Shown: one piece after another, positions 39,329 through 50,587 of the stretch
Numbering within the stretch: position 1 is the stretch's first letter
How the letters are laid out: the number at the start of each line of letters is the position of its first letter
Origin: Ambrosia x helenae
Taxonomy: Eukaryota; Streptophyta; Magnoliopsida; Asterales; Asteraceae
Reading direction: 5' to 3'
Length of the DNA stretch: 64,000 nt
NCBI GenBank assembly: GCA_030844895.1
Contig: JAUTDX010000522.1
Coordinates: 62,001-126,000, forward strand
Made by a program: the position numbers and the translations under genes
Notes under the pieces: generated by a model
Told to the model about the DNA's origin: nothing
The model's database searches: none
What the model saw: only the letters and a program-made list of their open reading frames with translations

Positions 39329-42192
39329 TGAAAGAGATTGATTCAACATGATTTTCTCATTGATTTGAATCCTATAAATAATACAAGCTATCTCCTATAA
39401 TTGTGGAGAGATAATTACAAAATCAATTACAAATATAAACATATATAAAATCGTATGTTATTACACCCCCGCAGTTGAAACGTCGGGCGGACCGATGTTG
39501 AGACTGGAACGAAAGTCATCGAACAAAACGCGAGGGAGTCCCTTGGTGAAGATATCCGCTATCTGGTGACGAGACGGAACATGTAAGACTCGAATATGGC
39601 CACGTTGAACTTGTTCACGAACAAAGTGGATATCGAGCTCAATGTGTTTAGTGCGCTGATGTTGAACCGGGTTGCCGGAGAGATAAACCGCACTAACGTT
39701 GTCGCAGTAGACCAATGTGGTCCGAGAAAGCGGATGATGAAGCTCAAGGAGAAGATTACGCAGCCAGCAGATATCAGCAAGAACATTTGCAACACCCCGG
39801 TATTCGGCTTCAGCACTGGACCGGGAAACTGTGGACTGTCGTTTTGAAGACCAGGAGATTAGGTTGTCACCCAAATAAACACAATAACCTGAAGTGGACC
39901 GACGAGTGTCTGGGCAGCCGGCCCAATCAGCATCCGTATAGGCCCGAAGAGACAGACTGGAAGTAGAACCCAGATGAAGGCCGTGATCTGTAGTACCCTG
40001 AAGATATCTGATAATGCGCTTAAGCGCATTCCAGTGAGCTAGGTGAGGGGCGTGCATGTGCATACAAATTTGTTGCACGGCATAAGAGATGTCAGGGCGA
40101 GTAAAGGTCAGATACTGAAGTGCTCCCGCAAGGCTGCGATACATGGCAGGGTCATCATGAAGAGGACCGGCATCAGCAGGCAGTTTAGACTGCGTGTCAA
40201 CAGGTGTGGCGACAGGGTTGCACGAGTCCATGGAAGCCCGATGAATGATGTCTTTGACATACGCCTGTTGAGATAAGAACATAGAGTTGCCATCCCTAGT
40301 AACCTGAATACCCAAGAAATAAGACAACTGCCCCAAATCCTTCATAGCAAATTCACTAGATAAATCGTGTAGCAAGCGGGTCTTGAGAGTGTCATTGGAC
40401 GTGGTGAGAATAATGTCGTCAACATAGATAAGCAGATAAGCAACGTCATTCCCATGATGATATATGAATAAAGAATTATCCGACTTGCTTTGACGAAAAC
40501 CCTGTAATGTGACAAAATCAGTGAACCACTGGTACCACGCCCGAGGTGCCTGTTTCAACCCGTAAAGAGACTTCCGAAGACGACATACATGATCAGGAAA
40601 GTCCTGGTGACGAAAACCCATGGGTTGATGCATATACACTGTTTCTTCCAGGTTACCATGAAGAAATGCATTGGTGACATCCAATTGATGAATGGGCCAA
40701 GACTTGGAGAGAGCCAGAGAAAGCACCAACCGTATGGTAGATGGTTTTACAACTGGACTAAATGTCTCACCACAGTCAATACCCGTCTGCTGCTTACGAC
40801 CATCACATACCAGTCGTGCTTTATACCGTTCCAAAGTGCCGTCCGACCTGAACTTATGTTTAAATAACCACAAACAGCGAATAATATTCATGTCCGGTGT
40901 CCTAGGTACAAGCTCCCAGGTCTTGTTTTTAATAAGTGCACTAAATTCGTTGGACATGGCATTGTACCATTCGGGAGAGGACAAGGCAACCTGTGGGTTT
41001 TTCGGGATTGGCACGAGGGTAGAGGTATGTAGATTGAATGGGTGTTTAGGCTTGACGATACCGCTCATGGAGCGAGTATGTGGTCGGGCAGTAGGCGGAG
41101 GGGGTGGGGGGGGGGGGGAAGGCACGGGTGGCGGATTGGGCTTAGGTATGTGGGCCGAGGTGGAAGGCTGTTGGGCAGAAGCATGAGAATTGGGAAGTGG
41201 ATCGGAAGTGGAGGTGTGCGAAGAGATGGTTTGGGCTGGTAGTGGAGTAGCGGGTGTTGGGCTAGAAGGAGAAATTGGGCCAGTCGTATGAGGGGGTGGA
41301 GTTGAGTCTGAAGGTGTATTTGAGTTGGATGGTGGGTGTTGGGCCGAGTCCAAGGTAGGAGCAGGCCCGAGGGTGGTAGGGTGAGTAGGTTTGGGTATTT
41401 GTTGTAGGTGGTCCCACACGAGGGGGTTGATGGTGGGGTTGAGGAATTCATAAGAGGGTTGTTGGGTAGGTGATTGTATAGTGTAGGGAAAGATGGATTC
41501 CTCAAAGTGTACGTGGCGAGAAATGGTAAGTTGGTGTTGGGCTGGGAATTATTATTATTATTGGACCGTGGGCGAAAGGAGGTATTATTGGGCCTATTGG
41601 AGCGTCTGCCACGACCATTACGGTTGGAAGAATTTGTTGTGGGTTGTGTAGGGTACCGGGTTTGGGTGGACTGGGTAGAATGGTTAGGTACGGGTGTGGT
41701 GGTGGTGAGTAAGGCAGTGGCAGCCGAGGTTGAGGCACGGGTGGCGTGACGTTTTTTCTTGGTTTCCTCTTGAGTTAACCGAGATCGAACGTCACGAAAG
41801 TCGGGTAACGGGTTTTGGTTCTGAAGCACCGTAGAGATGCTGTCGTATGCTTCGGTGAGGCCCATGAGTACCTTAAGCACAAGCATGCGATTGTCAACGG
41901 GTGAGCCAACGCTCGCGAGTTGATCAGCCAAGTGCTTGGCTTGTTGGCAGTATTCATCCATGGAAGCAAAATTCTCAAGGTATAAATTGGCAAATTCCTG
42001 CCCAAGAAAAATAGCCCGGGTATTTTGGTTATACGACCAACATGTGTTCACTAATAACATACGATTTTATATATGTTTATATTTGTAATTGATTTGAATC
42101 CTATAAATAATACAAGCTATCTCCTATAATTGTGGAGAGATAATTACAAAATCAATTACAAATATAAACATATATAAAATCGTATGTTATTA
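39329..42192 (-). mobile_element. Ty1/copia retrotransposon 4, internally deleted
   Basis: The 135-bp 3' LTR is at 39329-39463. A 5' LTR fragment (about 42091-42192) lies on the right, with GTGAA on both sides (39324-39328, 42193-42197). The polypurine tract GCGGGGGTG abuts the LTR start TAATAAC. The element has lost the protease and integrase, the gag N-terminus, the primer site and the start of the 5' LTR. It also carries an inverted copy of its own right edge (42033-42095). Confidence 0.85.
39464..42032 (-). pseudogene. Copia element 4: gag fragment fused to RT/RNase H
   Basis: A 652-codon frame (41419-39461) encodes a Pro/Thr/Ser-rich linker and a complete-looking RT (KARLVCDGRKQQTGIDC, LDVTNAFLHG, SLYGLKQAPRAWY, LLIYVDDIILT). 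It continues into RNase H (ADWAGCPDTRRSTSGYCVYLG, AEAEYRGVAN, YCDNVSAVYLS). An upstream overlapping frame (42060-41065) encodes part of a UBN2-type gag followed by an Asn/Arg-rich stretch. The gag tail runs almost directly into SRHVHFEESIFPYT-type sequence that normally follows integrase, so protease and integrase were removed. Needs trans-acting proteins to move. Confidence 0.88.
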
Positions 42193-42211
42193 GTGAACAC
42201 ATGTTGGTCGT
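42033..42211. repeat. Perfect 63-bp inverted repeat at the right edge of copia 4
   Basis: Arms 42033-42095 and 42149-42211 are exact reverse complements, separated by 53 bp of LTR. The right arm includes LTR end, target duplication and flanking DNA (to GTTGGTCGT). The left arm is therefore a back-copied version placed inside the element. Confidence 0.95.
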
Positions 42212-42819
42212 GGGTGATCAGCGAGGAATCGATTTTGTGTGTGTGTGTGTTTCAATTTGGGGGCTACGCTTCTAGAGTGTCTATGTATTTGTTTCTATTT
42301 TGCACGTTTGAGTAGTTTTGGTGCTTGGTGGTTTAGAGTATAGTGGTTTGACGATAAAAAGGTTTACCTTTTGTACACCAAACTAGATCTTATGAAAAAT
42401 CATTTAGAAGGTGTTTAGGATTCAGTTTGGAAATGTAAAAGTGCTTTTAGTCAGAAGTGTTATTGGTTTATGACTTTTTGAAAAGGAGTTTTAAAAAAAA
42501 ATGTTTGAATTAGCTTTTGAGATGAGAAACGTCAAAAAGTCAATAGATTGTTTTTTTAAGTGTTTCGCATAACTTATTGTGAATATTGGTTGCATGGGTG
42601 GTAGATTTGTAAATTTTTTCCAAAAGCCAAAAGCCAGGATTTCTAAATTCTCAAAAACAGTTTTTCCACCCTTAAAGTCAAAAGTCAAAACAGAAAGTGC
42701 TTTTGGGTTACTTAAACAACTTATTGACTTATTGACTTCTTTTGAAACCCAATCCCAAACACCCTCTTAAATTAAGTTCAAAACACCACCCATTTGGTAT
42801 TCAGTTTGATTATTATGCT
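42212..42819. other. Gene-free stretch
   Basis: A short GT repeat (42238-42250) and inverted AAAAGTCAATA/GACTTTTGAC-type sequence (42440-42770), possibly an old MITE. No gene seen. Confidence 0.5.
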
Positions 42820-42822
42820 AAG

Positions 42823-43157
42823 GGTGGATGGGGTGATTAGTGATTTCATCACACCATCACACCCAATAATATTGTGTCACCTCATTTCCATCACATTTCA
42901 TCATATTCCATCACATTCATCACTAAAACCATGGGGTGATGTTCACATTTTATCACACTCAATAATATTGTGCCACCCATCCACCCATATAAAAATATAT
43001 AGAGAGAGAGAGATATGAGAGAAGGATGGTGGGACAACTAGCTAATTTTGGAGTGTGATGGCTGTCACGCTGTGATGTTATCACGACTGTGATACAAATG
43101 GTAGGGCGGTGTTCGTGATGGTCACGGCGAGCCCATCACAGACCGCCTCGTCCACCC
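42823..43157. mobile_element. Harbinger-type MITE
   Basis: 335 bp with ends GGGTGGATGGGG and CCTCGTCCACCC (inverted GGGTGGAYGRGG) and a TAA duplication (42820-42822, 43158-43160). The interior is rich in CATCACAC motifs. Non-coding. Confidence 0.85.
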
Positions 43158-43160
43158 TAA

Positions 43161-44663
43161 GATAATGTGTAGTGGTTTATATGTGAAATGAGTATTTTTT
43201 GCCATCATATGGTGTCTACGTCAGCATGGATACTTGACATGTAATAATGACGTAATGGTTCACCTCATTTCATATGCCTCTAATTATTAGCCAATGATTA
43301 ATTATTTTTTATTTATTTCTAAACAAACTACCAGTAATTAATAAAAACATAAATGAAGATGATGATGGATGGTGGCTGAATTTTAATAGTGAAGATGATG
43401 ATGAACAAGATGAAGATGAAAAATTATGTTTTGATATTAAAAAAAAATCCAAGTCATCATACACCTCAGTTGCCACGTCATCAATAATATACACGTCAGC
43501 ATGCCAAGTTAGCTGCCACCTAAGCTTACACTAACTCAGTTACTTCATTTTTAACGGAGGTTAATTTTGACACCCACATGTTCACTTAGGATTATCCTGG
43601 TCCAACGTTAAAGTTCGGATTATTATTGGCTAATGGGCCAAACTTTGGATTATTTAAATCCAATACCCTTTAAAATAAATACTTACCAACTTTCGCGTCC
43701 TTGTATATGTCGAACTAAGCGTGATCCAAAGCATATTCTTCTACCGCCGACTAGAGCATATGGGTTTTTTTTTTGTTATCTTTGCCTCTTGTCATTTTTA
43801 TAGGACTGTTTCTTACTTTTTAATGTTCCCGCCTTGTTCAGTGGCGTCTCGGGCACGACCTCGATTTGTGACTCTGGATACTGAAGGCTTGTGAGGTTGT
43901 ATTTAGTTGTTGGAAAATAATAATGTTTTATTGAAATCCAAACGAATTGATAGGCATGTTTTGTATCATGCTAAATAGGTTATGATGGGAATGTCCGCGT
44001 TTTCATAAAATCCGGATTCATCAAATAATTACCAGATTGTTCGGTGCATTTGACGTGTCTGGTTAGTTCGTGGCTTGTCTTGGTGATCGAAAATTGGAGT
44101 TGAATTGGTTCCCATATATATACATCTTTGCTTGGTAAATTGGGATTGAATTGCAAGAGTATATAGTTTAGAATGTAGAAGAGTAAAATCGGTGAGTAAA
44201 ATTTGTAAAAGATAAATTGGTAATGTAGTGTGAAAAATGAAAAATTGGATTGTTCTAAGCATATTACCATTCACCAACGGTAACAATTCTTGGGTTGACA
44301 AATTTAAGCTGCGTGATTCAAATCACGTCTCCCTGTTTCACGTGACCAATAATACGATGGGAGGCGATGTTCACGTGAAATCCAGACGTGAAAAGCCGCT
44401 TTTCACGTGACCACCACGTTTAGTCCAAGTATGTAGAATCACTGAGTCAAATTAAAATGATTAATAAACGGACTATAGAAGTATACTATTGAAATCACTA
44501 AGTAGAAAACTCATAAGGTAACCTCCACCAAACATTGAAATTACACGTTAATAAGTCGGGGTCCTTAGTGCTTCATTGAATGAGAAACGTGAACGAGTGG
44601 GACTTAATGGATATGGAGTTTTTTTTTATATTGTAAGTCGCGTTTACTAAAGTGGGTGCGTTA
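43161..44663. other. Gene-free stretch
   Basis: Contains GATGAT-rich low-complexity sequence (43350-43420) and three CACGTG sites (44339, 44372, 44404). No gene was recognised. Confidence 0.5.
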
Positions 44664-45286
44664 GGGTATGTTTGACAATGAGATTTTATGAGCTTTAAGC
44701 TTTTAAGAAAAAAACCCCTACTTAATAAAAAACCTTGTTTGGTTGAAAGAGCTTGAAGCTTTTATGTTAGGAGAAAAAACTCTATATTGAAAGCTACTAG
44801 TACTAGCGTTTAAGAAAAAACTCTTACTAGCTACAAGCTTTTAATACCGATGATGTTGTAGCCGAGTGGTTGCAACGGAGGCGGGAAGGTTTACCCACAT
44901 TAGTGGGGTTCCTGCCCGGGAGGTCTCGAGTTCGAGACACGGGGTATGCAAAACATGCGAAGCCTTCGGGCGAGGGGTTGAAAAGCCTGCATACACGGGG
45001 GATCGAACCGGGGTGAGTACGTTCGTTGGCAACGACTTACCCAGGGGAATTATGCTGATAAAAAAAAAACTACAAGGTTTTAGTGAGTAAATGACACAAA
45101 TACTCATTCTATCACAAAAAATAATAAAAAAAACATGCATACAAACTTTTAGTTAATGCCCATTTTGGTCATTTTATACATTTTATTAAAAGCTCTAGCT
45201 ACTCTGTCAAACACCAAAATATATTTAAACGCTACAGCTACCAACTTCCAGCCACCAGCCACCAACTAGTTTTGCGCAAGATACCC
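44664..45286. mobile_element. Tourist/Harbinger-like MITE, second copy, carrying a SINE
   Basis: Same family as 8713-9094. Ends GGGTATGTTTGACAA and TTGCGCAAGATACCC, with a TTA duplication (44661-44663, 45287-45289). The interior aligns along its length except for the SINE at 44844-45069. Confidence 0.88.
44844..45069 (+). mobile_element. tRNA-derived SINE
   Basis: About 225 bp with a 13-base duplication CTACAAGCTTTTA / CTACAAGGTTTTA (44831-44843, 45070-45082), an A-rich tail after GAT, an A box TAGCCGAGTGG (44859-44869) and a B box AGTTCGAGACA (about 44929). The related MITE at 8713-9094 is the empty site. A second B-box-like motif, GGTTCGATCCC, lies on the opposite strand near 45000. Confidence 0.88.
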
Positions 45287-45366
45287 TTAGTGCTTCATTG
45301 AATGTGACCAATTTACATACCCCAAAGTCAATATTGAGGGTTGCTTATTGGGTAGAGTCTTATACC

Positions 45367-46194
45367 TAGGCTCTAAACAAACCAAATGTTCAATGAACAA
45401 TTCGTGAAATGTTCGGCGGGAAGTTCGTTTGTGTTCGTTCATTTAAGAAATGAACGAACACAAACAAGAAATTATGTTCCTTTAGTTAAACAAACAAACA
45501 TGAACAGGGGCCGCATTCGTTCATTTATGTCCGTGAACGTTTGGTATAGTGTTCGTTTATGTTTGTTTGTGTTCAATAGTTCATTAGGATTTTAACATTT
45601 TTTTTAATTTAAGTACTTCAAATTTCATAGTGGTAGATTATTTAATATATAATAGTGTATCACATATTAATATTACTTCAACTATTTTAACTAATAGTAT
45701 TTTAGGTGGATTAAATGAAGATTTCAAGTTTAATATGACACTTTTGTGTTTTTAGTAGACATTATGTGATTAAAATTATGTCAAGTATATTTGGGTAGTT
45801 AGATTAGTTTATTTTGGTGGACAATGTTCATGATGAAATTTTCGAAATTTAATATGTGTTAGTTTGTGATCGATTTTGTTCATGAATGAATGTATTTGTT
45901 TACGTTTATTGGTGTTTTTTTGTGTTCGCTTTTGTCCAAAAACTAAATTTAACAAATAAAGATAAATGAACACGAACATGTTCATTTCCTTAACAAACGA
46001 ACACCAACAAAAACCTCGTTTGGTAATTGTTCATGAACAGTTCGTGAACAAGTTATTTCATTAACAAACAAACACGAACAAAAAAAAATCTCGTTCGGGA
46101 AGTGTTCATGAACAGTTTGTGAACATATTATTTCCTTAAAAAACGAACACGAAAAATGATATGTTCGTGTTCGCTTGTTTCGTTTACAGCCCTA
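45367..46194. mobile_element. Non-autonomous hAT-like element with GTTCGTGTTCG motifs
   Basis: 828 bp. Ends TAGGCTCTAAAC and GTTTACAGCCCTA are inverted and flanked by 8-bp duplications CTTATACC (45359-45366) and CTTGTACC (46195-46202). The arms are rich in AAACGAACACGAACA-type repeats in both orientations. No transposase. Confidence 0.8.
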
Positions 46195-46202
46195 CTTGTA
46201 CC

Positions 46203-46640
46203 ATTTAAATTGGAGGTTTAAATTTAAGTAATAGTGTATTGGTGTAGGGGGGGGGGGGGCACTTTCCTTGAGTATTTTTAACCTCACTTATTTCTACCAA
46301 TTATGCATTGTCACATCACTTCACTGAAACTGATTTTGGTGGCAACACTTCATTGATTCGTTTATTTATTTTTTATTTAATTAGATAAATAAACACATAT
46401 GTAAACTTAAATTTTTTTTATTTTACATGGTTTAAAAACGTAGCTACCAACGCATTAGAAACAGTCAGAAAATTTAAGTCTTTGAATTCAAACCGTAGCT
46501 AGCAAACGGTCAAAAATATTAATTTGGCATTAACCATATCCACCTAACGGCTAGAAAATGTGTTGCATGCAAAACCGTTAAGAAAATTGTGTCCATAAAC
46601 ACACCACCGTGGTTAAAATACACATACACACCCACACCCA
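46203..46640. other. Gene-free stretch with a G run
   Basis: A run of G (46248-46259) followed by AT-rich sequence and CACACCCACACC low complexity leading into the Myb-like pseudogene. The G run may mark the edge of a Harbinger-type element. Confidence 0.4.
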
Positions 46641-47047
46641 CGGTTAAAACACACATACACACCCAAACCCTTCAAACTCAAACAACGACACACTGGAACG
46701 AGCAAGAAGAAATCTCCTTGGTAATGTGCATTCAAGATGCCAAAACAATCATGCTCTACAACGCCAATGCCGCCAGGGCTCGGGGAGGGACACCAGGTTC
46801 TGAGATCGTGTCCTGGCCGACTTCAACCAACAAGTCGGTGTAAACGACCACACCATCGAAAGCCTGCAGAAAAAAATGGACCGATCTGAACAATAAATGT
46901 GATCGCTGGAGCACCCTATACGACCGCACCTTAAGGGAGCACCCAAATATTGACGCGGTGTTGGCTGTCGAGTTCACGCAGGTGGATTATGCGGCTTGAT
47001 ATCTCAACAGTTTCGACCATGTCGAGGCATGGCAACTGTTGTGTCAC
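46641..47047 (+). pseudogene. Myb/SANT-like protein fragment (Harbinger-associated type)
   Basis: The plus strand encodes WNEQEEISLVMCIQDAK and YNANAARARG. After a frameshift near 46790 come VNDHTIESLQKKW, LNNKCDRWSTLYDRTLREHPN and VEFTQVDYAA, with an in-frame TGA near 46998. The pattern is that of trihelix/Myb-like DNA-binding proteins encoded by PIF/Harbinger elements, or host genes derived from them. It stops at CHV and is not functional. Such fragments are often mis-annotated as glutathione transferase-like in Asteraceae. Confidence 0.65.
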
Positions 47048-47389
47048 GTTTAAGTTTCTTTTATCTATGATTGTTTTATTAATGATTTAATATTTTGTAT
47101 TTTTATTTATGTTTAATATTCATATATTTATGTTTTCTATATAATTATATGTTTTAATTTTTGTGTTTTATTATTTGTAACTGTTAAATTAAATGAAAAT
47201 AAAAAACAAAAACCAGTACCCACATTGTGAAGAAACTCACGGATGATCATCACGGACCCACTACCAGCACCACCGGTGGCACTGTTGTCGTGTTGGTAGT
47301 GGGGTTACTATGAGGTACCCATGGTGGATACGGGTAGCGCCTCGTCCCCCACTAAAACCTATATGTATATCTATATCTATATCTAATTT

Positions 47390-48740
47390 ACGAGGGAAGA
47401 GTATTTTAAGATACACAAAATTTAAGAATTTTTTTTCATTAATGTATGATGTACAACTCTAAAATAGAGGTAAATAGTCATTCAAACACTTTTACACTTT
47501 AATACGCCATCTTAATTACACTTTAATTCCCTTAACTTTACTCAAATTTTGCTTATGTATATAATGGTTACCTTTTTCCCCTTATTTTAATGCAACTACC
47601 CCACGATTTTTAAACAATCATAATTATTTCAAATGCTAATATTTTTCTTAAAAAAATATATCATAGAAACAATTTTTTTATCCTCTTTAATTGAGTGTAT
47701 TATTACAATTTTTTTTTAGTTTAAAAGAATTGATGTATTACATGATTAAGAATATCCAAGGGGGGCAACAATCGAACCGTTAACCAAAACGAACCAAAAA
47801 TAGATGAAACCGAACCAAAATCAATCGAAAACTAAATTAACTAAATCGCTTATCATTTTTTATAACCTTAGTTAACGGTAATTAACCAAACTAAAATCAA
47901 ACCATTCACATACACATATACTTTTAACTTTGTACCTCAAATCCATGTATTTCTAAGCAAAACATTTTGCCAAGTTTGGTTTGGATTATTAAATAATTGA
48001 AACGAACTGAAAATCGACAATCTAACCAAATAAACCGAACCAATTAACCGACTTGTTAATAAGATCGATTAACCATTGACTTCGGTTTCAATCCAGTTGG
48101 GGCTAATAATTGACCGAACCATACACACCCTTGAAAGTGTTCGTGTTTCCTGCCATATCACATGGACACACATTAGAAGAAAACTAGAAAGCTCAAAGCT
48201 AGCTATAATATAATAGGTTTAGTATGAATATGAATATAAATATTAAAAGATGTGAAAAAGAAAATTAGATGTAAAATTATATATCATATTATAATACATT
48301 TCAGAAGCATATTTTAAAATACCCAAATTAAAGTTAATAGTTTTTATTTTATTTTAATTCATAAGATACATCCCTAAAATAAAGGTAAATTAGTCTTTCA
48401 TATACTAATTACGTCTTAACCTCTCATCTTAATTACACTTTAATTTCTTCAACTATATTCAATTTTTGCTTATTTAAATAATAATTACACTTTTTGTTAC
48501 TAGTTTTTTTAGACAACTATTTCACGATTTTTAAACGACCATAATTTTTTTTATACGACTATACTTAAAAAAACACAATCTGTAAAAGAGCATTTTATTA
48601 TCTTTAAATTGGGTATAAAATTGATGTATTACGAAATTTAACAATATTTATGGATGACCAATAACCGAACCATTAACAAGAAACGAACCAAAATAGATGA
48701 AACCTAGCTGAAATCAATCAAGAAACTGAATTAATCAATA
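47390..48740. repeat. Diverged direct duplication of about 450 bp
   Basis: Segments of about 47395-47870 and 48305-48740 align in direct orientation. Shared landmarks are CATCTTAATTACACTTTAATT, CACGATTTTTAAAC and the AACCGAACC-rich ends. Both are AT-rich and non-coding. The spacer also contains AACCGAAC motifs. Confidence 0.7.
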
Positions 48741-48921
48741 ATCATTGCGGTTTTGTATGTGAACATGAGCTAGTAGATGTTCAGCATTTAAGTCGATAGA
48801 TATATGATAGTAGTTAAATACGGAATTCATTTCGACTACATATCTCACTTTATTTCACATTATTCCCAATACTGATTCCTACAAGTGCATTGTCAAATAG
48901 AAACTTTAAACCATGTCAAAA

Positions 48922-49063
48922 TGCGGGCCGGGTTTTTCCTAGATCAGGAGACGGGTGGGCCGAAGGCTCTGTCCGTACGGACTAGAGGCCGTCTGGGCCC
49001 CTTTCGGCCATTGGGGGCCGCGTACAGAGTACCCGGCAATACTTTAGTTGACCGATAAAAAAA
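48922..49063 (+). mobile_element. Short SINE-like retroposon
   Basis: 142 bp, GC-rich, ending GACCGAT plus A run, with a perfect 13-base duplication AACCATGTCAAAA (48909-48921, 49064-49076). The 3' end (ACCC..., then GAT and poly A) resembles the end of the SINE at 44844. Clear A and B boxes are not seen, so it is 5'-truncated or of another family. Confidence 0.8.
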
Positions 49064-49139
49064 AACCATGTCAAAAAAGAAGGCTACAGCTATTAACACA
49101 CCCTCTTCCTTCTATTTTAAACCCCCCTCTCCCGACCCT

Positions 49140-49267
49140 CCGAAGCGCTTCGCTTTAGCTATAGCGAGACGCTTCGGGTCAAATCGAATGAGGGCAGTAC
49201 GTGGTGGCAGGAAAAGCTGAAATTTTAAATTCGAAGCGCCTCGCTATGGCCAAAGCGAGGTGCTTCG
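49140..49267. repeat. Two related GC-rich imperfect palindromes
   Basis: 49140-49177 (CCGAAGCGCTTCGC...GCGAGACGCTTCGG) and 49232-49267 (CGAAGCGCCTCGC...GCGAGGTGCTTCG). Each is a hairpin and the two are related to each other, 54 bases apart, in otherwise AT-rich DNA. Confidence 0.85.
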
Positions 49268-50560
49268 GATCAGAGATTTATTTTGGGTCATTTTTTTTTG
49301 GTGTTTTGAAGTGGTTTTTTTATTTAATTATTGTAAAAAAAGTTTAAAAAAAATTAAAAAATTTTAAAACAAAGTAATAACCCTAATTAAACTACCGTTA
49401 ATAACTCTAAAAATGTTTATTTTTTATGTTTTATTTTAAAAAAGAATAATAATAACCCTAATCAAACTATCATAAACCAAAATGAAAATTCTACCTTTCT
49501 AGATTCTACCCTAAATTAAAATCTAGTACTTCCGAGAAAGATACAACATTAATCTTCGTTATCCTTTATCATCCCTAAGAATTCAATTCCTAACAACTGT
49601 TCACCACCATTAAGCTTAAGAAAAATAAAATGCGTAAATAATCGTTAAGTGAGGTGAATTATTATCATTGATTACATCTTTGACCTAAACCTAAAGTACT
49701 AATGTGACTGGTCCTTGCTCTCTTCCCAAAGTATTAATGAAGACCTTGATCTGCAATATTTGAAAATTATCATTTCTTGACATGCTTGTTAACAGAGAGG
49801 AACACTTTTTTCTTTTGTTCTACAATCTTTGTTAGTTGTTAATGTTGTTCTAGTTTTTTCTACTTTTAGAAAGGTTTGAGAGAGAATGTGGTTCTCGAAT
49901 CTCAGTTAGTCTGAAATGTTACTAAAATGTGGTGACCTTGATCTTCGAATGCGGTATGCGTCTTAAATTTCATTAAATAAGTGAAAAAGGCGAATTGGTC
50001 AAACTTTGTAGAGGCCTATGTTCTACGGGAGGTGAGTTGGCAATCAAGGGATCCGCTTGGAGTCTAAAGCTTCGTGTGTCATCTTGGTCAAACTCATGTT
50101 GCAACATTCGTCTCCTGGCTATATCACTCCTGTTGAGAGATCGCAAGGCTGCTTCTGCAGCTCTAACGTCATAATTGGTTTGTACAGATTGATGATATCG
50201 TTTAGCGCCTTGTTTGAATTATGGATCTCGTTGTCACTACGGTTAGTGGATACCATGGATCAGAGAGATTTAAGCTAATCAAACTCATATCTCAAGCCGG
50301 TGCTAGTTATGGATACCAAGGCAAATGAAATTTAAAGTCTGAACACGATTATAGTCAAACTATCAAGAATCGGAAATTAGTAAAACAATTGTTCATGCAA
50401 GCAAGTAAAATTCAGTTGTTGGCCATTGTGATCGGGTACGGAGGAAGTTGTTGTCGGAGAGATATCTGTCAATGATGAAGGAAACCTGAAACAACATATA
50501 AAACCTGTCTGGATTCATTCATGGAGAATTCCTATGGAAGTTGTTATAGTAGTTAAACAA
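49268..50560. other. Rearranged non-coding stretch with gene-like pieces
   Basis: The minus strand at about 50050-50180 is open over DVRAAEAALRSLNRSDIARRRMLQHEFDQ, an unidentified basic helical sequence that looks like a host exon. A 45-base unit (TGTTCATGCAAGCAAGTAAAA) occurs at about 50390 and 50553. No complete gene. Confidence 0.4.
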
Positions 50561-50587
50561 CTGTTCATGCAAGCAAGTAAAATTTAG

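Noticed and set aside
44859..44940. A tRNA gene
   Set aside because: A and B boxes are present but there is no cloverleaf; poly(A) tail and target duplications show it is a SINE.
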